DNA of 64,000 bases from Eubacterium coprostanoligenes (GCF_900167205.1 NZ_FUWW01000006.1:32748-96747); one strand, 5' to 3'; counted from the stretch's first letter, positions 44,058 to 53,690 are shown. Notes: a model not told the origin generated them from the letters alone. Numbers and translations are program-made.

Positions 44058-45035
44058 TTACCGTCTTATAATCTTTAAATCGTCCTTTGCAACCATGTCG
44101 GTTACAGTAACCTTTATGTTATATCCCTCTTCCATAAGGAAGTATATATTGCGTTTTTGCTGACCCTTCAGTTGAGATACCGAGCGTGGATTGACCATAA
44201 TCTCGTAATCTCCGGGTCTTAATTTAAGTATCTTATTGAGCATAAATCTGCTCTTGACTATCTCGCCGAACGACTCGTGATAAGCACCTGCCACGGCATT
44301 TTTCTTTATGTCATTTGAAGCGTGAAGCCCAAGTCGGATAATCTTTATGCCCGCTTCTTCAAACATAGGAACAAGCGTTGTGCAAAGATTTGCTGCATCG
44401 TCAACTGTTTGCGGATTAAACATTTCGTCCTCGTACAGTTTTGCAAGCATTGTGCCTTTTAGCACAACCGTTGGATAAATACGCACGGTTGCCGGCTGAA
44501 GTGCAATGATTTTTTTTGCGGTTTCTATTGCCTTTTCGTCCGTGTCAAGATAAAGCCCCGTCATCATTTGAAGTCCGAGTTCAAAGCCATAGGACTTGAT
44601 GAGATTTGAAGCGTTGACAACATCCTGTGCCGTATGCCCACGAAGGTTTGCCTTGAGCACCTCGTCATCCATACTTTGAGCGCCGAGTTCGATTGAAGTA
44701 ACGCCGTATTTTTTAAGAAGTGTAAGCACTTCGTCATCAATAAAATCAGGTCGAGTGCTGATTCGGATTCCGTTCACTCTGCCGTCCTCAACATAAGGAT
44801 AAGCAGATTTTAAAAGCGTGAGCATATAATCTCTGTCAATCGCAGTGAACGAGCCGCCGAAAAATGCAATTTCGTATTCGTAGCCTTTTTTCTTCAATGC
44901 AATTTCAACCGCTTCTCTCACATCATCGGCAGTCGGTTGCTTGACATTGCCCGTGATTGTTTTTTGATTGCAAAACGAACATTGTTGCGGACATCCGAGA
45001 TGCGGAATAAAAATGCTGATGTTTCCTTTTTTCAT
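44058..45035 (-). CDS. Radical SAM protein of the Elp3/YhcC-like type
   Basis: 325 residues. CPQQCSFC (CX3CX2C, about residues 15-22) binds the [4Fe-4S] cluster. GGSFTAIDRDYMLTLLK, STRPDFIDDE and ELGAQSMDDEVL match the Elp3/MiaB/NifB radical SAM class. No acetyltransferase domain follows. In Clostridia this family often sits between rnc and smc, but its substrate is not known to me. The start overlaps the rnc stop (ATGA). Confidence 0.87.
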   Translation of the reverse strand: MKKGNISIFIPHLGCPQQCSFCNQKTITGNVKQPTADDVREAVEIALKKKGYEYEIAFFGGSFTAIDRDYMLTLLKSAYPYVEDGRVNGIRISTRPDFIDDEVLTLLKKYGVTSIELGAQSMDDEVLKANLRGHTAQDVVNASNLIKSYGFELGLQMMTGLYLDTDEKAIETAKKIIALQPATVRIYPTVVLKGTMLAKLYEDEMFNPQTVDDAANLCTTLVPMFEEAGIKIIRLGLHASNDIKKNAVAGAYHESFGEIVKSRFMLNKILKLRPGDYEIMVNPRSVSQLKGQQKRNIYFLMEEGYNIKVTVTDMVAKDDLKIIRR

Positions 45036-45709
45036 ATAATTCCCATCAACGAAAGTGCTTCTTTCGCCGCCTCCTGCTCTGCCTGCTTTTTGCTTCTGCC
45101 GACACCTCTGCCGACAACATTTGAATTGAGGTGAACCTCTGCTTCAAAAACCTTGTCGTGGTCAGGACCTTTTTCGCCGACAATGACATAGTTAAGTGTC
45201 TCGTCCTTGTTCTGCTGAATAATCTCCTGCAAGGTGGTTTTGTAATCCTTAAACAAAATGTGATGAGTGCTTACATCTCTTGCCAAGAAGTGAAGAATGT
45301 GTTTTTTTGCCGGTTCCATACCGCCGTCAAGATAAATTGCGGCAATGAGTGCCTCAAAGGCATCCTCAAGGTTTGAATCCCTGTCCTTGCCGCCCATTTT
45401 TTCCTCACCTCTGCCCAAAAGCAAATAATCGCCAAGGTCAATTTCTCTTGCAAAATTTGAAAGCGACTGAGTGCAAACAAGCGACGAACGAAGTTTTGAC
45501 AACTCACCTTCTGCCATATCCGGAAATTTATGATACAAATACTCTGCCGACACAACGCTCAAAACAGCGTCGCCCAAAAATTCCATTCTCTCGTTATTGA
45601 ATTTTTTTTGATTATCATTTGCATAAGAGGAGTGAGTAAGTGCTTCCTCCAAATATATTTTTTTCTTAAAGGTATATCCTATTTTTTCTTCTAAAGTTGA
45701 AATATCCAT
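45032..45709 (-). CDS. rnc: Ribonuclease III
   Basis: 225 residues from the ATG at 45709; a GTG at 45721 inside plsX is an alternative. RNase III cleaves double-stranded RNA, including pre-rRNA. Signature NERMEFLGDAVLSVVSAEYL with catalytic Glu/Asp and second acidic site NLEDAFEALIAAIYLDGG. C-terminal double-stranded RNA-binding domain ends RSKKQAEQEAAKEALSLMG. The usual acpP between plsX and rnc is missing here. Confidence 0.95.
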   Translation of the reverse strand: MDISTLEEKIGYTFKKKIYLEEALTHSSYANDNQKKFNNERMEFLGDAVLSVVSAEYLYHKFPDMAEGELSKLRSSLVCTQSLSNFAREIDLGDYLLLGRGEEKMGGKDRDSNLEDAFEALIAAIYLDGGMEPAKKHILHFLARDVSTHHILFKDYKTTLQEIIQQNKDETLNYVIVGEKGPDHDKVFEAEVHLNSNVVGRGVGRSKKQAEQEAAKEALSLMGII

Positions 45710-45710
45710 T

Positions 45711-46706
45711 TTATTCTTCACTTTGCAATTCTTTTTCTATTTTATCTATCAAATCGGTTTGCAAAAACATAACCGCCTGCTTGATTGCGTTTTTGAAGCA
45801 ACGGGCGTCTGCCGAGCCGTGAGCTTTGATAACCGGCTTTCTTACTCCGAGCATAACAGCTCCGCCATATTCTTTGTAGTCAAACTGTGTTTTCATATCA
45901 TTTATGCCCGAACGAACACCGAGATATGAAAGTTTGCTTAATGTATTTTTATAAAAAGCGTTTTTTATGCCCTGCATAAGCGCCTTTGCAACGCCCTCAT
46001 AGGTTTTGAGTATCAAATTACCCGTAAAGCCGTCCGCAACAACAACATCCGCATCACCGAACGGAATCTGCCTGCCCTCGATGTTGCCGATAAAATTATA
46101 CGGTGCCGACTTCATCAAATTGTACGCTTCTTTTACGGTCGGTGTTCCCTTGGTTTCCTCCGTGCCGTTGTTTGCAAGTGCAACGGTCGGATTTGCAACG
46201 CCAAAAATGTTTTGCATATATATTGAGCCCAAAAGCCCAAATTGATAAAGATATTCGCTTTTGCACTCTGCGTTTGCACCACAGTCCATAAGCACAAACG
46301 GTTTGCTTGTGCTCGGCATAACCGAAGCAATTGCAGGTCGCTTTACGCCTTTAATTCGCTTTGTTATAAGAGTTGCACCGACTGTGATTGCACCTGTATT
46401 GCCGGCGCTGACAAATGCGTCGCCCTCGCCGTCATTGAGGAGTTTGAAACCTACAGCCATAGAACTGTCAGGCTTGCCACGAAGCACAACCTTTGCATCA
46501 TCGCAGTTATCAATAACCTGTGTGCAGTTGATTACTTTAGTATTATTCAAGGTAATGTTGTTTTCTTTAACGCAAGAATTGATGACATTTTCATCACCGA
46601 GGAGAACAGCCTCATCAATGCCAAATTCATCCACGGCAAGCATTGTGCCCTTGATTATTTCAAGCGGTGCATTATCTCCGCCCATTGCGTCAACTATAAT
46701 TTTCAT
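45711..46706 (-). CDS. plsX: Phosphate acyltransferase PlsX
   Basis: 331 residues. Makes acyl-phosphate from acyl-ACP for phospholipid synthesis. IIVDAMGGDNAPLEIIKG start, VSAGNTGAITVGATL, ALANNGTEETKGTP and VVADGFTGNLILKTYEG are family motifs. Overlaps trmFO by 4 bp (ATGA). rnc follows with no acpP between. Confidence 0.95.
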   Translation of the reverse strand: MKIIVDAMGGDNAPLEIIKGTMLAVDEFGIDEAVLLGDENVINSCVKENNITLNNTKVINCTQVIDNCDDAKVVLRGKPDSSMAVGFKLLNDGEGDAFVSAGNTGAITVGATLITKRIKGVKRPAIASVMPSTSKPFVLMDCGANAECKSEYLYQFGLLGSIYMQNIFGVANPTVALANNGTEETKGTPTVKEAYNLMKSAPYNFIGNIEGRQIPFGDADVVVADGFTGNLILKTYEGVAKALMQGIKNAFYKNTLSKLSYLGVRSGINDMKTQFDYKEYGGAVMLGVRKPVIKAHGSADARCFKNAIKQAVMFLQTDLIDKIEKELQSEE

Positions 46707-47983
46707 AATTGCTCCAAAGCTCTGTTTGCAAGAGCCATATATCTTTCTCTCTTATCTCTGATTTTCGGCTCAATCGGAGGCAAGACACCAAAGTTTGCAC
46801 CCATCGGCTGAAAATTCGTTACGCTCTCATCGCTGATATATTGCGACAAAGCACCAATCATATTGTATTCCGACAGAACAAGCGGTTCTTCGCCCTCTGC
46901 TCGTCTGACGGCATTTACACCTGCCATTATGCCTGAAGCCGCAGATTCCATATATCCCTCAACACCTGTGATTTGACCTGCAAAAAAAATGTTTGGATTG
47001 CTTCTCAAACTAAAATCGGAATTCAAAAGTTTTGGCGAATTAAGAAACGAATTCCTGTGCATTACGCCGTATCTGACAAACTCCGCATTTTCAAGTCCCG
47101 GAATCATAGAGAACACTCTCTTTTGCTCGCCGAACTTCAAATTGGTCTGGAAACCGACAAGGTTGAACATTGTGCCTTTGCTGTTTTCTCTGCGAAGCTG
47201 AACGCATGCCCACGGTCTGTGACCTGTGTTTGGGTCAACAAGTCCGACCGGTTTCATAGGTCCGAATCGAGGAGCGTCAAGTCCTCTTTTTGCAAGCTTT
47301 TCAATCGGCATACATCCTTCGTACACATCAAAATCGTGCACAACTGCGCACTCGGCATTGATGAGTTCTTCAATAAAAGCCTCGTATTCTGCCTTGTTGA
47401 ACGGACAATTGATATAGTCGTCATCTCCGCCTCTGTCATATCTTGAAGCGCCAAATGCCTTTTGCATATCAACGCTGTCTGCCATAACAATCGGAGCGGC
47501 AGCATCATAAAACGACAGATAATCTCCGCACAAATTTTGGATTGCTTCGCCGAGTTTACCCTCTGTAAGAGGTCCTGTTGCGATAATAAGAATTTCGTCA
47601 TCATCAAGTGAGATTTCCTCAACAAGTTTATTTTCAACCGTGATGTTTGGATGCGAATTAATCATATCCGTTACGGTTTGAGAAAACTCATTTCTGTCAA
47701 CCGCAAGAGCACCGCCGGCAGGCACTGCACAATTCCTTGCAACAGGGACGGTGAGTGAACCGAGGCGAGCCATTTCCTCTTTGAGCAAGCCTGCCGCACT
47801 GTCAATTCTTGATGCCTTGAGTGAGTTTGAACAGACAAGCTCTGCAAAATTTTTATTTTTATGTGCCGGTGAGAACTTTTCGGGCTTCATTTCAAGCAAA
47901 GTAACTTCATAGCCTGCTTCGGCTATTTGCCACGCTGCCTCACAACCTGCAAGTCCGGCACCTATAACCGTAAATTTTTTCAT
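46703..47983 (-). CDS. trmFO: Folate-dependent tRNA-U54 methyltransferase TrmFO
   Basis: 426 residues from the ATG at 47983. Flavoprotein that makes ribothymidine-54 in tRNA with methylene-tetrahydrofolate. FAD motif VIGAGLAGCEAAWQIAEAG, CSNSLK with the conserved Cys, RYDRGGDDDYINCPFNKAEY, and the C-terminal GQITGVEGYMESAASGIMAG. It starts 2 bp after the topA stop, so the two are coupled. Confidence 0.95.
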   Translation of the reverse strand: MKKFTVIGAGLAGCEAAWQIAEAGYEVTLLEMKPEKFSPAHKNKNFAELVCSNSLKASRIDSAAGLLKEEMARLGSLTVPVARNCAVPAGGALAVDRNEFSQTVTDMINSHPNITVENKLVEEISLDDDEILIIATGPLTEGKLGEAIQNLCGDYLSFYDAAAPIVMADSVDMQKAFGASRYDRGGDDDYINCPFNKAEYEAFIEELINAECAVVHDFDVYEGCMPIEKLAKRGLDAPRFGPMKPVGLVDPNTGHRPWACVQLRRENSKGTMFNLVGFQTNLKFGEQKRVFSMIPGLENAEFVRYGVMHRNSFLNSPKLLNSDFSLRSNPNIFFAGQITGVEGYMESAASGIMAGVNAVRRAEGEEPLVLSEYNMIGALSQYISDESVTNFQPMGANFGVLPPIEPKIRDKRERYMALANRALEQL

Positions 47984-47985
47984 AA

Positions 47986-50094
47986 TCACTTTTTCTTTGG
48001 AGCAGGCTTTGTAAATCCACAACCCTCTGTGTCAGGACAATAAAGCACATTGCCCTTTCTTCTGAACAGCGACTTGTTGCACTTTGGACAAACCTCATCG
48101 GTTGGTGCGTCCCAAGTCATAAAGTTACATTCAGGATAATTTGAACAGCCGTAGAACGGTGTGCCCCTCTTTGTTTTCTTTTCTATAACATCACCGCCGC
48201 AAAGTGGACATTTTGCCTTTGTCTTTGTAATAAGCGGTTTTGCATTTTTACATTCAGGGAATCCCGGACAAGCAAGGAATTTGCCAAATCTGCCAACCTT
48301 GACAACCATCTTTCTGCCACACTTTTCGCAGACAACATCGGTTTCTTCTTCCTTGAGCTTAATCTTAACGCCCTGCATATCTTTCTTTGCTTTTTCAAGC
48401 GGTTCAACAAAATCATTGTAATAAAGGCGAATCATATCAATATAATCTTTTTCGCCTGAGTCGATTTTATCAAGGTCGTCTTCCATCTTTGAGGTGTACT
48501 TAACATTTACGATGTTTGGTATTCTCTCTTTAAGAAGATTTGTAACCGCTTCACCGAGTTCGGTAGGAACAAACTGCTTGCCCTCACGAACAACATATTC
48601 CTTTGAAAGAATTGTTGAGGTGATTGTTACATATGTTGACGGACGACCAACGCCGTTTTCTTCAAGTGCCTTTGTAAGAGATGCTTCTGTGTATCTTGCA
48701 GGTGGCTGTGTGAAGTGCTGATTGCCGAGAATACTCTTGAGTTTGAGCACATCGCCCTCTGCAACAGGAGGAAGCGGAGATTCGCTGTCTTTCTTCTGTG
48801 CGTCATCGGTTTTTTCCTCATACAAAGCTGTGAAGCCGTCAAACTTAACTGTGTATCCGCTTGCTGTGAAAACATAGCCGTTTGCTGTGATTTCAACCTT
48901 CATGGTTTCTTGCTGGCAAGACGCCATAAGTGAAGCAATAAAGCGTTCCCAAACGAGCTTGTAAATTTTATATTGGTCGGAAGTGAGTGAATCCTTAACC
49001 GATTCAGGAGTTACACCCGGCATTGACGGACGAATTGCTTCGTGTCCGTCCTGTGCATTGCCCCTTGTTTTGTAAAATCTCGGGGTTGACGGAAGATACT
49101 TTTCACCATAGGTTTGCTTGATAAAATCATTGCCGGCGCTGCGAGCCTCATCGGAAATACGGAGCGAGTCGGTTCTCATATATGTGATAAGACCGACTGT
49201 GCCGAGATCTTTGACATCAACACCTTCGTACAATTCCTGTGCGGCTTTCATAGTTCTTCTTGCTTGGAATGAAAGTCTGCGAGATGCTTCCTGCTGTAAT
49301 GTTGAGGTGATGAACGGAGGAGCAGGGTTCTTCTTTCTTGTGCCCTTCTTAACTCCGGTTACAACATATTCGGCATTTTCCAAATCGGCAAGCATTTTGT
49401 CTGCTTCTTCCTTTGACGGAATATTGTTCTTATCCGTGCCGACCTTATTGCCCTCTTTGTCCTGAACCATAGTAGCTGCAAAGCTCTTTCTTTCAGGAGG
49501 GTTGGTGAATTTTGCATCAATTGTCCAATATTCTTCAGGCTTAAATGCACGGATTTCGTTTTCTCTGTCAACCACAAGACGGAGAGCAACGCTCTGTACA
49601 CGACCTGCCGAAAGACCTCTTCTGATTTTTTGGCTTACGAACGGAGAAAGCTTGTAGCCGATAAGACGGTCAAGAATTCTTCTTGCCTGCTGGGCATTTA
49701 CAAGGTCAATGTCAATTTGACGAGGATGCTCCATTCCGTTTTTTACACCTGATTTTGTGATTTCGTTGAATGTAACTCTGTTCTTATCATCAAGTTTCAA
49801 GCCGAGCAAATTTGCAAGGTGCCAAGAAATTGCCTCTCCCTCACGGTCAGGGTCGGTTGCGAGATAAACGCAATCAGCCTTGTGCGCCTTTGTTTTGAGT
49901 TCATCAACAAGAGCCTCTTTGCCTTTGATTACGGCATACTTCGGCTCAAAATTATGTTCGATATCAACACTGAGTCTTGCGGCAGGAAGGTCACGAACAT
50001 GACCCATTGACGCAATGACTTCATATCCATTGCCAAGATAACCCTTAATATTCTTTGCCTTGGCAGGTGACTCCACGATTACTAACTTTGACAT
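47986..50094 (-). CDS. topA: DNA topoisomerase I
   Basis: 702 residues. Type IA enzyme that relaxes negative supercoils. TOPRIM domain (KLVIVESPAKAKNIKGYLG and TDPDREGEAISWH). The catalytic Tyr lies in GLITYMRTDS (about residue 304). Three C-terminal zinc-ribbons: CEKCGRKMVVK...CPGFPEC, CPLCGGDVIEK...CSNYPEC, and CPKCNKSLFRRKG...CPDTEGC. Follows dprA by 25 bp. Confidence 0.97.
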   Translation of the reverse strand: MSKLVIVESPAKAKNIKGYLGNGYEVIASMGHVRDLPAARLSVDIEHNFEPKYAVIKGKEALVDELKTKAHKADCVYLATDPDREGEAISWHLANLLGLKLDDKNRVTFNEITKSGVKNGMEHPRQIDIDLVNAQQARRILDRLIGYKLSPFVSQKIRRGLSAGRVQSVALRLVVDRENEIRAFKPEEYWTIDAKFTNPPERKSFAATMVQDKEGNKVGTDKNNIPSKEEADKMLADLENAEYVVTGVKKGTRKKNPAPPFITSTLQQEASRRLSFQARRTMKAAQELYEGVDVKDLGTVGLITYMRTDSLRISDEARSAGNDFIKQTYGEKYLPSTPRFYKTRGNAQDGHEAIRPSMPGVTPESVKDSLTSDQYKIYKLVWERFIASLMASCQQETMKVEITANGYVFTASGYTVKFDGFTALYEEKTDDAQKKDSESPLPPVAEGDVLKLKSILGNQHFTQPPARYTEASLTKALEENGVGRPSTYVTITSTILSKEYVVREGKQFVPTELGEAVTNLLKERIPNIVNVKYTSKMEDDLDKIDSGEKDYIDMIRLYYNDFVEPLEKAKKDMQGVKIKLKEEETDVVCEKCGRKMVVKVGRFGKFLACPGFPECKNAKPLITKTKAKCPLCGGDVIEKKTKRGTPFYGCSNYPECNFMTWDAPTDEVCPKCNKSLFRRKGNVLYCPDTEGCGFTKPAPKKK

Positions 50095-50119
50095 ATATCA
50101 TTTGTCCTTTCGGTTAAAT

Positions 50120-51328
50120 TCAAGATTGTTTTCTTCTGTATCGCTTGCCCATACCGGACTCACAAAGTCCGTCAAGTTCAAGCATTGTCAGGGCGACAAG
50201 CACGGAATTTATATCAAGCTGTGCAACATTTGCAATACTCTCAACATCTTTAAAATCATCGTCCATAGCATCAAACACCGATTTTTCATCACCGACAAGC
50301 TGTCGTGATCGCTCGTCAATTTGTGTTCGGTTTTTGCGATGCTTTTCTATATTCTCAAAGGTGATTTCCTCGTCCTGTTCGGGAGTTAAATCACGCTTTT
50401 TGTATTCATCATTCAGCAGTTCGTCAACAGTTGCGAGCCTCGACATATCAAGAGTTACATACTTCTCCGTGTAGTGAGAAATAATCGACTCAACATCAAC
50501 AACAGGCACAGCACCGTCTGAAATCAGTTTGTTAGTTCCGTTGAACCTCTTGTCAAAAATCGAAGCGGCGGTTGCAAACATATCCCTGTTTTGCGACACG
50601 GCAAATGTTGCCGTGATGAGCGAACCGCTTTTTGTTCCCGCTTCGGCAACAAACACACCGTCCGCAAGACCGCTGATAATTCGATTTCGCATCGGAAAAG
50701 TAAATCTGCTTGCGGGAGTGAACGGCGGAAATTCGGAAATGACCGCACCTTTTTCGGTAATTCTTCGTCTTAAATTCTCGTTTGAAGCGAGATAGTTTGA
50801 ACCGAGTCCACAGCCCATAACCGCAACTGTGATTCCTCCACATTCCAAAGCACCGATATGTGCCGAGGTGTCTATTCCAAGAGCACCGCCACTGATTACC
50901 ACAGCGTTGCACCTTGCAAGACCTTTTGATATAACCCTTGCCACGCTCTTTGCATAATTTGACGGCTTGCGAGTGCCGACAACCGCAATGCTGAGCATTT
51001 TGTCTACATCGGGCATTTTGCCGTCAACATACAAAACCGCCGGCGGGTCAAATATTTCTTTTAGTTTATTTGGATAATTCTCATCATCAACAGTGATTAT
51101 ATCCCAGCCGTTTTGTTTGCACACCGCAATTATTTCATCCGCTTTTTCAATCGGAGTGCTTTCCATTGCGTCAAGCATTTTGTCTGTCACATTTGGGCAA
51201 ACCTTACGCTGAAGATAATTGCTGTTATATAGATTTTCAGCCGAGCCGAAATAATCAATTATCGGCTTGATTGCCTTGCCTACACCAACGGTAAGCTGAA
51301 GCCATATGAGATACCTTGCATTTTTCAT
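50120..51328 (-). CDS. dprA: DNA processing protein DprA
   Basis: 402 residues from the ATG at 51328 (GGGAG 8 nt upstream). DprA loads RecA on incoming single-stranded DNA during transformation. An N-terminal helix-hairpin region, then the Rossmann domain: VVGTRKPSNYAKSVARVI, VISGGALGIDTSAHIGAL, SEFPPFTPASRFTFPMRNRI and AEAGTKSGSLITATFA. A C-terminal winged helix (about 340-400) is present. No com genes are nearby. Overlaps the SpoU stop by 4 bp. Confidence 0.94.
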   Translation of the reverse strand: MKNARYLIWLQLTVGVGKAIKPIIDYFGSAENLYNSNYLQRKVCPNVTDKMLDAMESTPIEKADEIIAVCKQNGWDIITVDDENYPNKLKEIFDPPAVLYVDGKMPDVDKMLSIAVVGTRKPSNYAKSVARVISKGLARCNAVVISGGALGIDTSAHIGALECGGITVAVMGCGLGSNYLASNENLRRRITEKGAVISEFPPFTPASRFTFPMRNRIISGLADGVFVAEAGTKSGSLITATFAVSQNRDMFATAASIFDKRFNGTNKLISDGAVPVVDVESIISHYTEKYVTLDMSRLATVDELLNDEYKKRDLTPEQDEEITFENIEKHRKNRTQIDERSRQLVGDEKSVFDAMDDDFKDVESIANVAQLDINSVLVALTMLELDGLCESGMGKRYRRKQS

Positions 51329-52098
51329 CGAAGCATCTCCCACATAGTTATTGCACCGGCAACGCCTGCGTTGAGGCTTTCCGCCCTGCCAAGCATAGGT
51401 ATTGTGATAAGTTCATCGCTGACGGCCTTGATGTTTTCCTCAACTCCGTTTGCCTCGTTGCCTATAACCGACACGGCATTGCCCGAAAAATCAATATTGG
51501 TGATTTTCACAGCCGATGAACTCGGAACGGTCGAATACACCTTGAAGCCCTGTGACTTCATATCAACAAGCGTTTTTTGCAAATCGTTGCTGTTGATAAT
51601 ATTCATACGAAGCACCGAACCCATCGATGCTCTGATTGCCTTTGAATTGAACACATCACAGCAATTGTATGTGATGATTCCGTCAATACCGAGAGCCTCT
51701 GCGGAACGAATAATCGCTCCGACATTTGCCGGGTCTTGCACATTGTCAAGTGCAACGATTTTGCCATTGCCGATTGCCTGCTTGCCGTTGCTCATCTCAA
51801 CGGTCAGGAACACGCCCTGCGGTGACTTGGTTTCAGACAGTTTTTCCGAAACCTGCGAATTGATGACATAAACTTGCTTTGCCTCTTTTGAAAGTGCGTC
51901 AATCTCACTAGGATATTTTTCGTATATATCTTCTGTATAAAACAGTGAATCGGGCTTATAAACAGAATTAAGGACATCAAAACATAGCCTTGCCCCCTCA
52001 AGTGCAAAACGACGATTTTCGTATCTCGCCTTTGAAGAAGTAAAAAGCTTTTTTGTGTCCTTAACAATAATATTATTTTTGCTTGTGATTTTTTCCAT
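51325..52098 (-). CDS. SpoU/TrmH-type RNA 2'-O-methyltransferase
   Basis: 257 residues from the ATG at 52098 (GGAG 6 nt upstream). Substrate-binding N-terminal domain with RRFALEGARLCFDVL. The SPOUT knot follows: ALDNVQDPANVGAIIRSAEALG, then GSVLRMNII and the C-terminal VIGNEANGVEENI and IPMLGRAESLNAGVAGAITMWE. Close to the RlmB/TrmH group; the modified RNA site cannot be set from sequence. First gene of the long operon, with dprA coupled downstream. Confidence 0.87.
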   Translation of the reverse strand: MEKITSKNNIIVKDTKKLFTSSKARYENRRFALEGARLCFDVLNSVYKPDSLFYTEDIYEKYPSEIDALSKEAKQVYVINSQVSEKLSETKSPQGVFLTVEMSNGKQAIGNGKIVALDNVQDPANVGAIIRSAEALGIDGIITYNCCDVFNSKAIRASMGSVLRMNIINSNDLQKTLVDMKSQGFKVYSTVPSSSAVKITNIDFSGNAVSVIGNEANGVEENIKAVSDELITIPMLGRAESLNAGVAGAITMWEMLR

Positions 52099-52181
52099 AC
52101 ACATCTCCGTTGCGTGCCAAAATATTTGCAGTTCTGCATTTAGTTTAAATAAATCACTCGATATTTATTATATTTTAATAT

Positions 52182-52288
52182 AATATACATTATAATAAAA
52201 ATTTTTTCAATAGTTTATTTGAATATTTATCATATATTTTATATTATTTGGTTATTCGGTTGACTAAATTTGTTTTTTATTCTATAAT
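52182..52288. promoter_or_regulatory. Divergent promoters for the long operon and the HPrK-like gene
   Basis: Minus strand: TTGAAA (52205-52210), 17-nt spacer, TATATT (52182-52187) for the SpoU gene. Plus strand: TTGACT (52260-52265), 17-nt spacer, TATAAT (52283-52288) for the HPr-kinase-like gene. The 220-bp region is very AT-rich and shows nothing else. Confidence 0.6.
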
Positions 52289-52323
52289 GAACAATAGAAA
52301 AATATGCAAAGGAAAAAAATATT

Positions 52324-53052
52324 ATGCCATATTATGACATTGCAGGATTAAGAGTAAAAATGAACAATTGCGGAGGCAGAAGCGAAAAACAGGCTGTGCC
52401 TTATCTTGCCGACAACCAATCGGATGATTTAGAACCGGACATTAACATTTTCGTTGATGACAAAAGGGTTCAAGCTGCTATGGCAGAACATCCGGAGCTT
52501 TCACAGGGCGACTGGGAATATATGCTCACAGGTTCTGATTTTTACACTGACTTAATCAAATATGACGGCATTCTTTTGCACTCATCCTGCGTTGTTGTTG
52601 ACGGAATTGCGTACACATTTTCTGCCGACAGCGGAACAGGCAAATCCACACACACCCAGCTTTGGCTCAAGAAATTCGGCGACAGAGCATACATCCTCAA
52701 TGACGACAAGCCTGCAATAAGACTTATCGGCGACACAGTATATGCCTGCGGTACTCCGTGGAGCGGAAAGTACGATTACTCGACCCCTGCCGTTGTGCCT
52801 CTTGCAGGAATTTGTTTCCTTGAAAGAAGCGAGGACAACTGGATCAGACCTGCCAACACAAACAAGGCGATATTCAATATATTCAGCCAAACTGTTCGCC
52901 GTCTCGGTGAAGGTCAAATGAACAAATTGATGGATAACCTTAATGTGATTTTCAAAAAAGTACCGATTTACGAGCTTGGTTGCAACATTTCAGAAGAAGC
53001 CGTAGACTGTTCCTACAACGCTATGAAAAAGGAGTTATCCGATTTTGAATAA
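52324..53052 (+). CDS. HPr-kinase/PEPCK-like nucleotide-binding protein
   Basis: 242 residues. The core ILLHSSCVVVDGIAYTFSADSGTGKSTHTQLWLK carries a Walker A (SGTGKST), followed by ILNDDKPAIR (a DDKP-type motif) and GTPWSGKYD. It lacks the HPrK N-terminal domain and other catalytic surroundings. Such short proteins occur near PqqD-type or peptide-modifying loci. None is seen here; the only partner is the overlapping DUF4430 lipoprotein gene. Phosphorylation target unknown. Confidence 0.75.
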   Translation: MPYYDIAGLRVKMNNCGGRSEKQAVPYLADNQSDDLEPDINIFVDDKRVQAAMAEHPELSQGDWEYMLTGSDFYTDLIKYDGILLHSSCVVVDGIAYTFSADSGTGKSTHTQLWLKKFGDRAYILNDDKPAIRLIGDTVYACGTPWSGKYDYSTPAVVPLAGICFLERSEDNWIRPANTNKAIFNIFSQTVRRLGEGQMNKLMDNLNVIFKKVPIYELGCNISEEAVDCSYNAMKKELSDFE

Positions 53053-53674
53053 AAAAATATGTGCATTGTTGCTGTCGGCGGCAATGTGCTTTTGCTTTAC
53101 GGCATGTTCAAACAACACACAGGAAGAGCAAAGCACAGCCGTAACCGCAACAACCACAACACAAGCGACAACCTCAACAACAGTTGCCGAAACCACAACA
53201 AAAGAAACAACGGCAAAGCCTTCAACAACAAAAACACAAACCACAACAAAAAAGAAAAAGATTACTACAACAAAGGTCAAGAAAAAAAAGAAAACAGACA
53301 CGGTAACCTGCACCGTTACGGTTGAATGTAAATCAATTCTTGACCATATGGACGAACTGAAAGAAGGACACGAGGAATTCGTGCCAAGCGACGGCTACAT
53401 AATCAAGAATTACACCTACAAAGCTAAAGCCGGCTACACCGCATATGACGCTCTTAAATCAGCCTGCAACAACAACGACATCAAGCTGACGGCTCAAAAA
53501 ACAAGCTACGGTGTCTATATTTCGGGAATAAATAGCCTTGATGAATTTGACTGTGGCAAGCAAAGCGGTTGGATGTACAGCGTGAACGGAATTATGCCAA
53601 ACACCACCTGCGGAAATGTGACCATTGATGACGGCGATTCAATCGTTTTCACATATGTTTGCACTTTTCAATAA
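53045..53674 (+). CDS. DUF4430-domain lipoprotein
   Basis: 209 residues from a TTG start at 53045 (AAGGAG 10 nt upstream), overlapping the HPrK-like stop by 8 bp. Signal peptide with lipobox FTACS (Cys about 21), then a Thr- and Lys-rich linker (about 30-85) likely glycosylated or wall-spanning, then a DUF4430-type domain (about 88-209) with AGYTAYDALKSAC and GKQSGWMYSVNGIMPN. That domain resembles the C-terminal part of transcobalamin-like proteins (from memory), so a ligand-binding surface role is plausible. Confidence 0.78.
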   Translation: MNKKICALLLSAAMCFCFTACSNNTQEEQSTAVTATTTTQATTSTTVAETTTKETTAKPSTTKTQTTTKKKKITTTKVKKKKKTDTVTCTVTVECKSILDHMDELKEGHEEFVPSDGYIIKNYTYKAKAGYTAYDALKSACNNNDIKLTAQKTSYGVYISGINSLDEFDCGKQSGWMYSVNGIMPNTTCGNVTIDDGDSIVFTYVCTFQ

Positions 53675-53690
53675 ACCGAATAACAGCACA

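Noticed and set aside
53145..53300. Low-complexity DNA repeat or CRISPR-like array
   Set aside because: It is the Thr/Lys codon-rich linker of the DUF4430 lipoprotein, irregular at DNA level.
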